A DNA stretch of 64,000 nt, taken from assembly GCA_014529385.2 (NCBI GenBank), contig CM043964.1:3769997-3833996 (forward strand), read 5' to 3'. How positions within the stretch are numbered: the stretch's first letter is position 1; every line of letters begins with the position of its first letter. The DNA is from Adiantum capillus-veneris (lineage: Eukaryota; Streptophyta; Polypodiopsida; Polypodiales; Pteridaceae). Under the pieces are notes generated by a model. That model saw only the letters and a program-made list of their open reading frames with translations, did no database searches and was not told where the DNA came from. A program made the position numbers and the translations under genes. Of this stretch, positions 63,780 to 64,000 are shown piece after piece.

Positions 63780-64000
63780 GACATATTGGTGACAAAAACC
63801 AATGGTTGTGTTTTTTTTAAAAAAAGGAAAAGAACTTTACTTCGGATGCCTCATCTAGTAGGCTTTGGCATCTGTCTCTAAATCTGTCCTAGGGGAAGGA
63901 TCACTTACCATAGAATCTGATGAGATGTAGGTTTATGGGTTACTGTCGGCTGGTACCCACCCTAGGTCGAGAGCACTGGCTTGTATGAACACCATGTATG
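63780..64000 (+). other. Start of the next leader, cut by the window
   Basis: Closely follows 55746-55966, showing that the array continues to the right. Confidence 0.8.

Overview
The window looks like nuclear DNA of a land plant. It is almost entirely made of transposable elements, with no rRNA, tRNA or intact single-copy host gene that I can recognise. The evidence is Tat-type Ty3/gypsy elements with a second, plant-type RNase H, primer-binding sites typical of plant LTR elements, an L1-type LINE with a zinc-knuckle ORF1, GT-AG introns and very many (GA)n/(AC)n microsatellites. The reverse transcriptase in the right half resembles Penelope-like elements, which are rare in flowering plants. 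That makes a fern, lycophyte or other large-genome non-seed plant my best guess (inference, weak).

Layout. 1-5569: minus-strand Tat-like Ty3/gypsy element E1 (5' LTR, PBS, gag, protease, RT, RNase H; the rest lies off the left edge). It abuts a decayed plus-strand relative, E2 (5590-8294; RT end, RNase H, second RNase H, integrase). 8295-9400: non-coding tail with a 126-bp tandem duplication. About 9430-15360: full-length but broken minus-strand L1-type LINE. 15360-18850: microsatellites, a truncated LINE tail, a copia gag scrap and a fragment of an unknown gene. 18650-20685: broken spliced gene of unknown function, minus strand. 20815-23350: LINE with an open 813-codon frame, flanked by (GA)n on both sides. 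23855-64000: a head-to-tail array of about 9-kb units, each carrying a reverse transcriptase, interrupted at 26408-45428 by a young 19.0-kb LTR retrotransposon, G1, with target duplication ATGAG.

The tandem units (copies A, B, C). Each has, left to right: ORF1 (gag-like, Arg/Gly-rich tail) preceded by candidate introns, a divergent RT ORF without visible endonuclease, a covarying hairpin region, a long (AC)n tract, a convergent minus-strand ORF of 171 codons with its own TATA box, and a long leader with a plus-strand TATA box followed by a conserved hairpin. Every copy seen is broken in some frame, but the three differ in where, so the shared features can be read by comparison.

Element G1. 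The LTRs are 957 and 945 bp and differ at about ten positions. Reading on the minus strand it has PBS, a leader, gag, protease, a 1790-codon pol, an internal polypurine tract, a 2.7-kb spacer, an extra coiled-coil ORF and the 3' polypurine tract. Its pol is unusual: the integrase zinc-binding module is duplicated and a second retropepsin-like domain follows the integrase. Its two non-coding parts carry nine copies of a 24-bp palindrome at conserved spacings. These palindromes and the tandem RT unit are the most novel things here.
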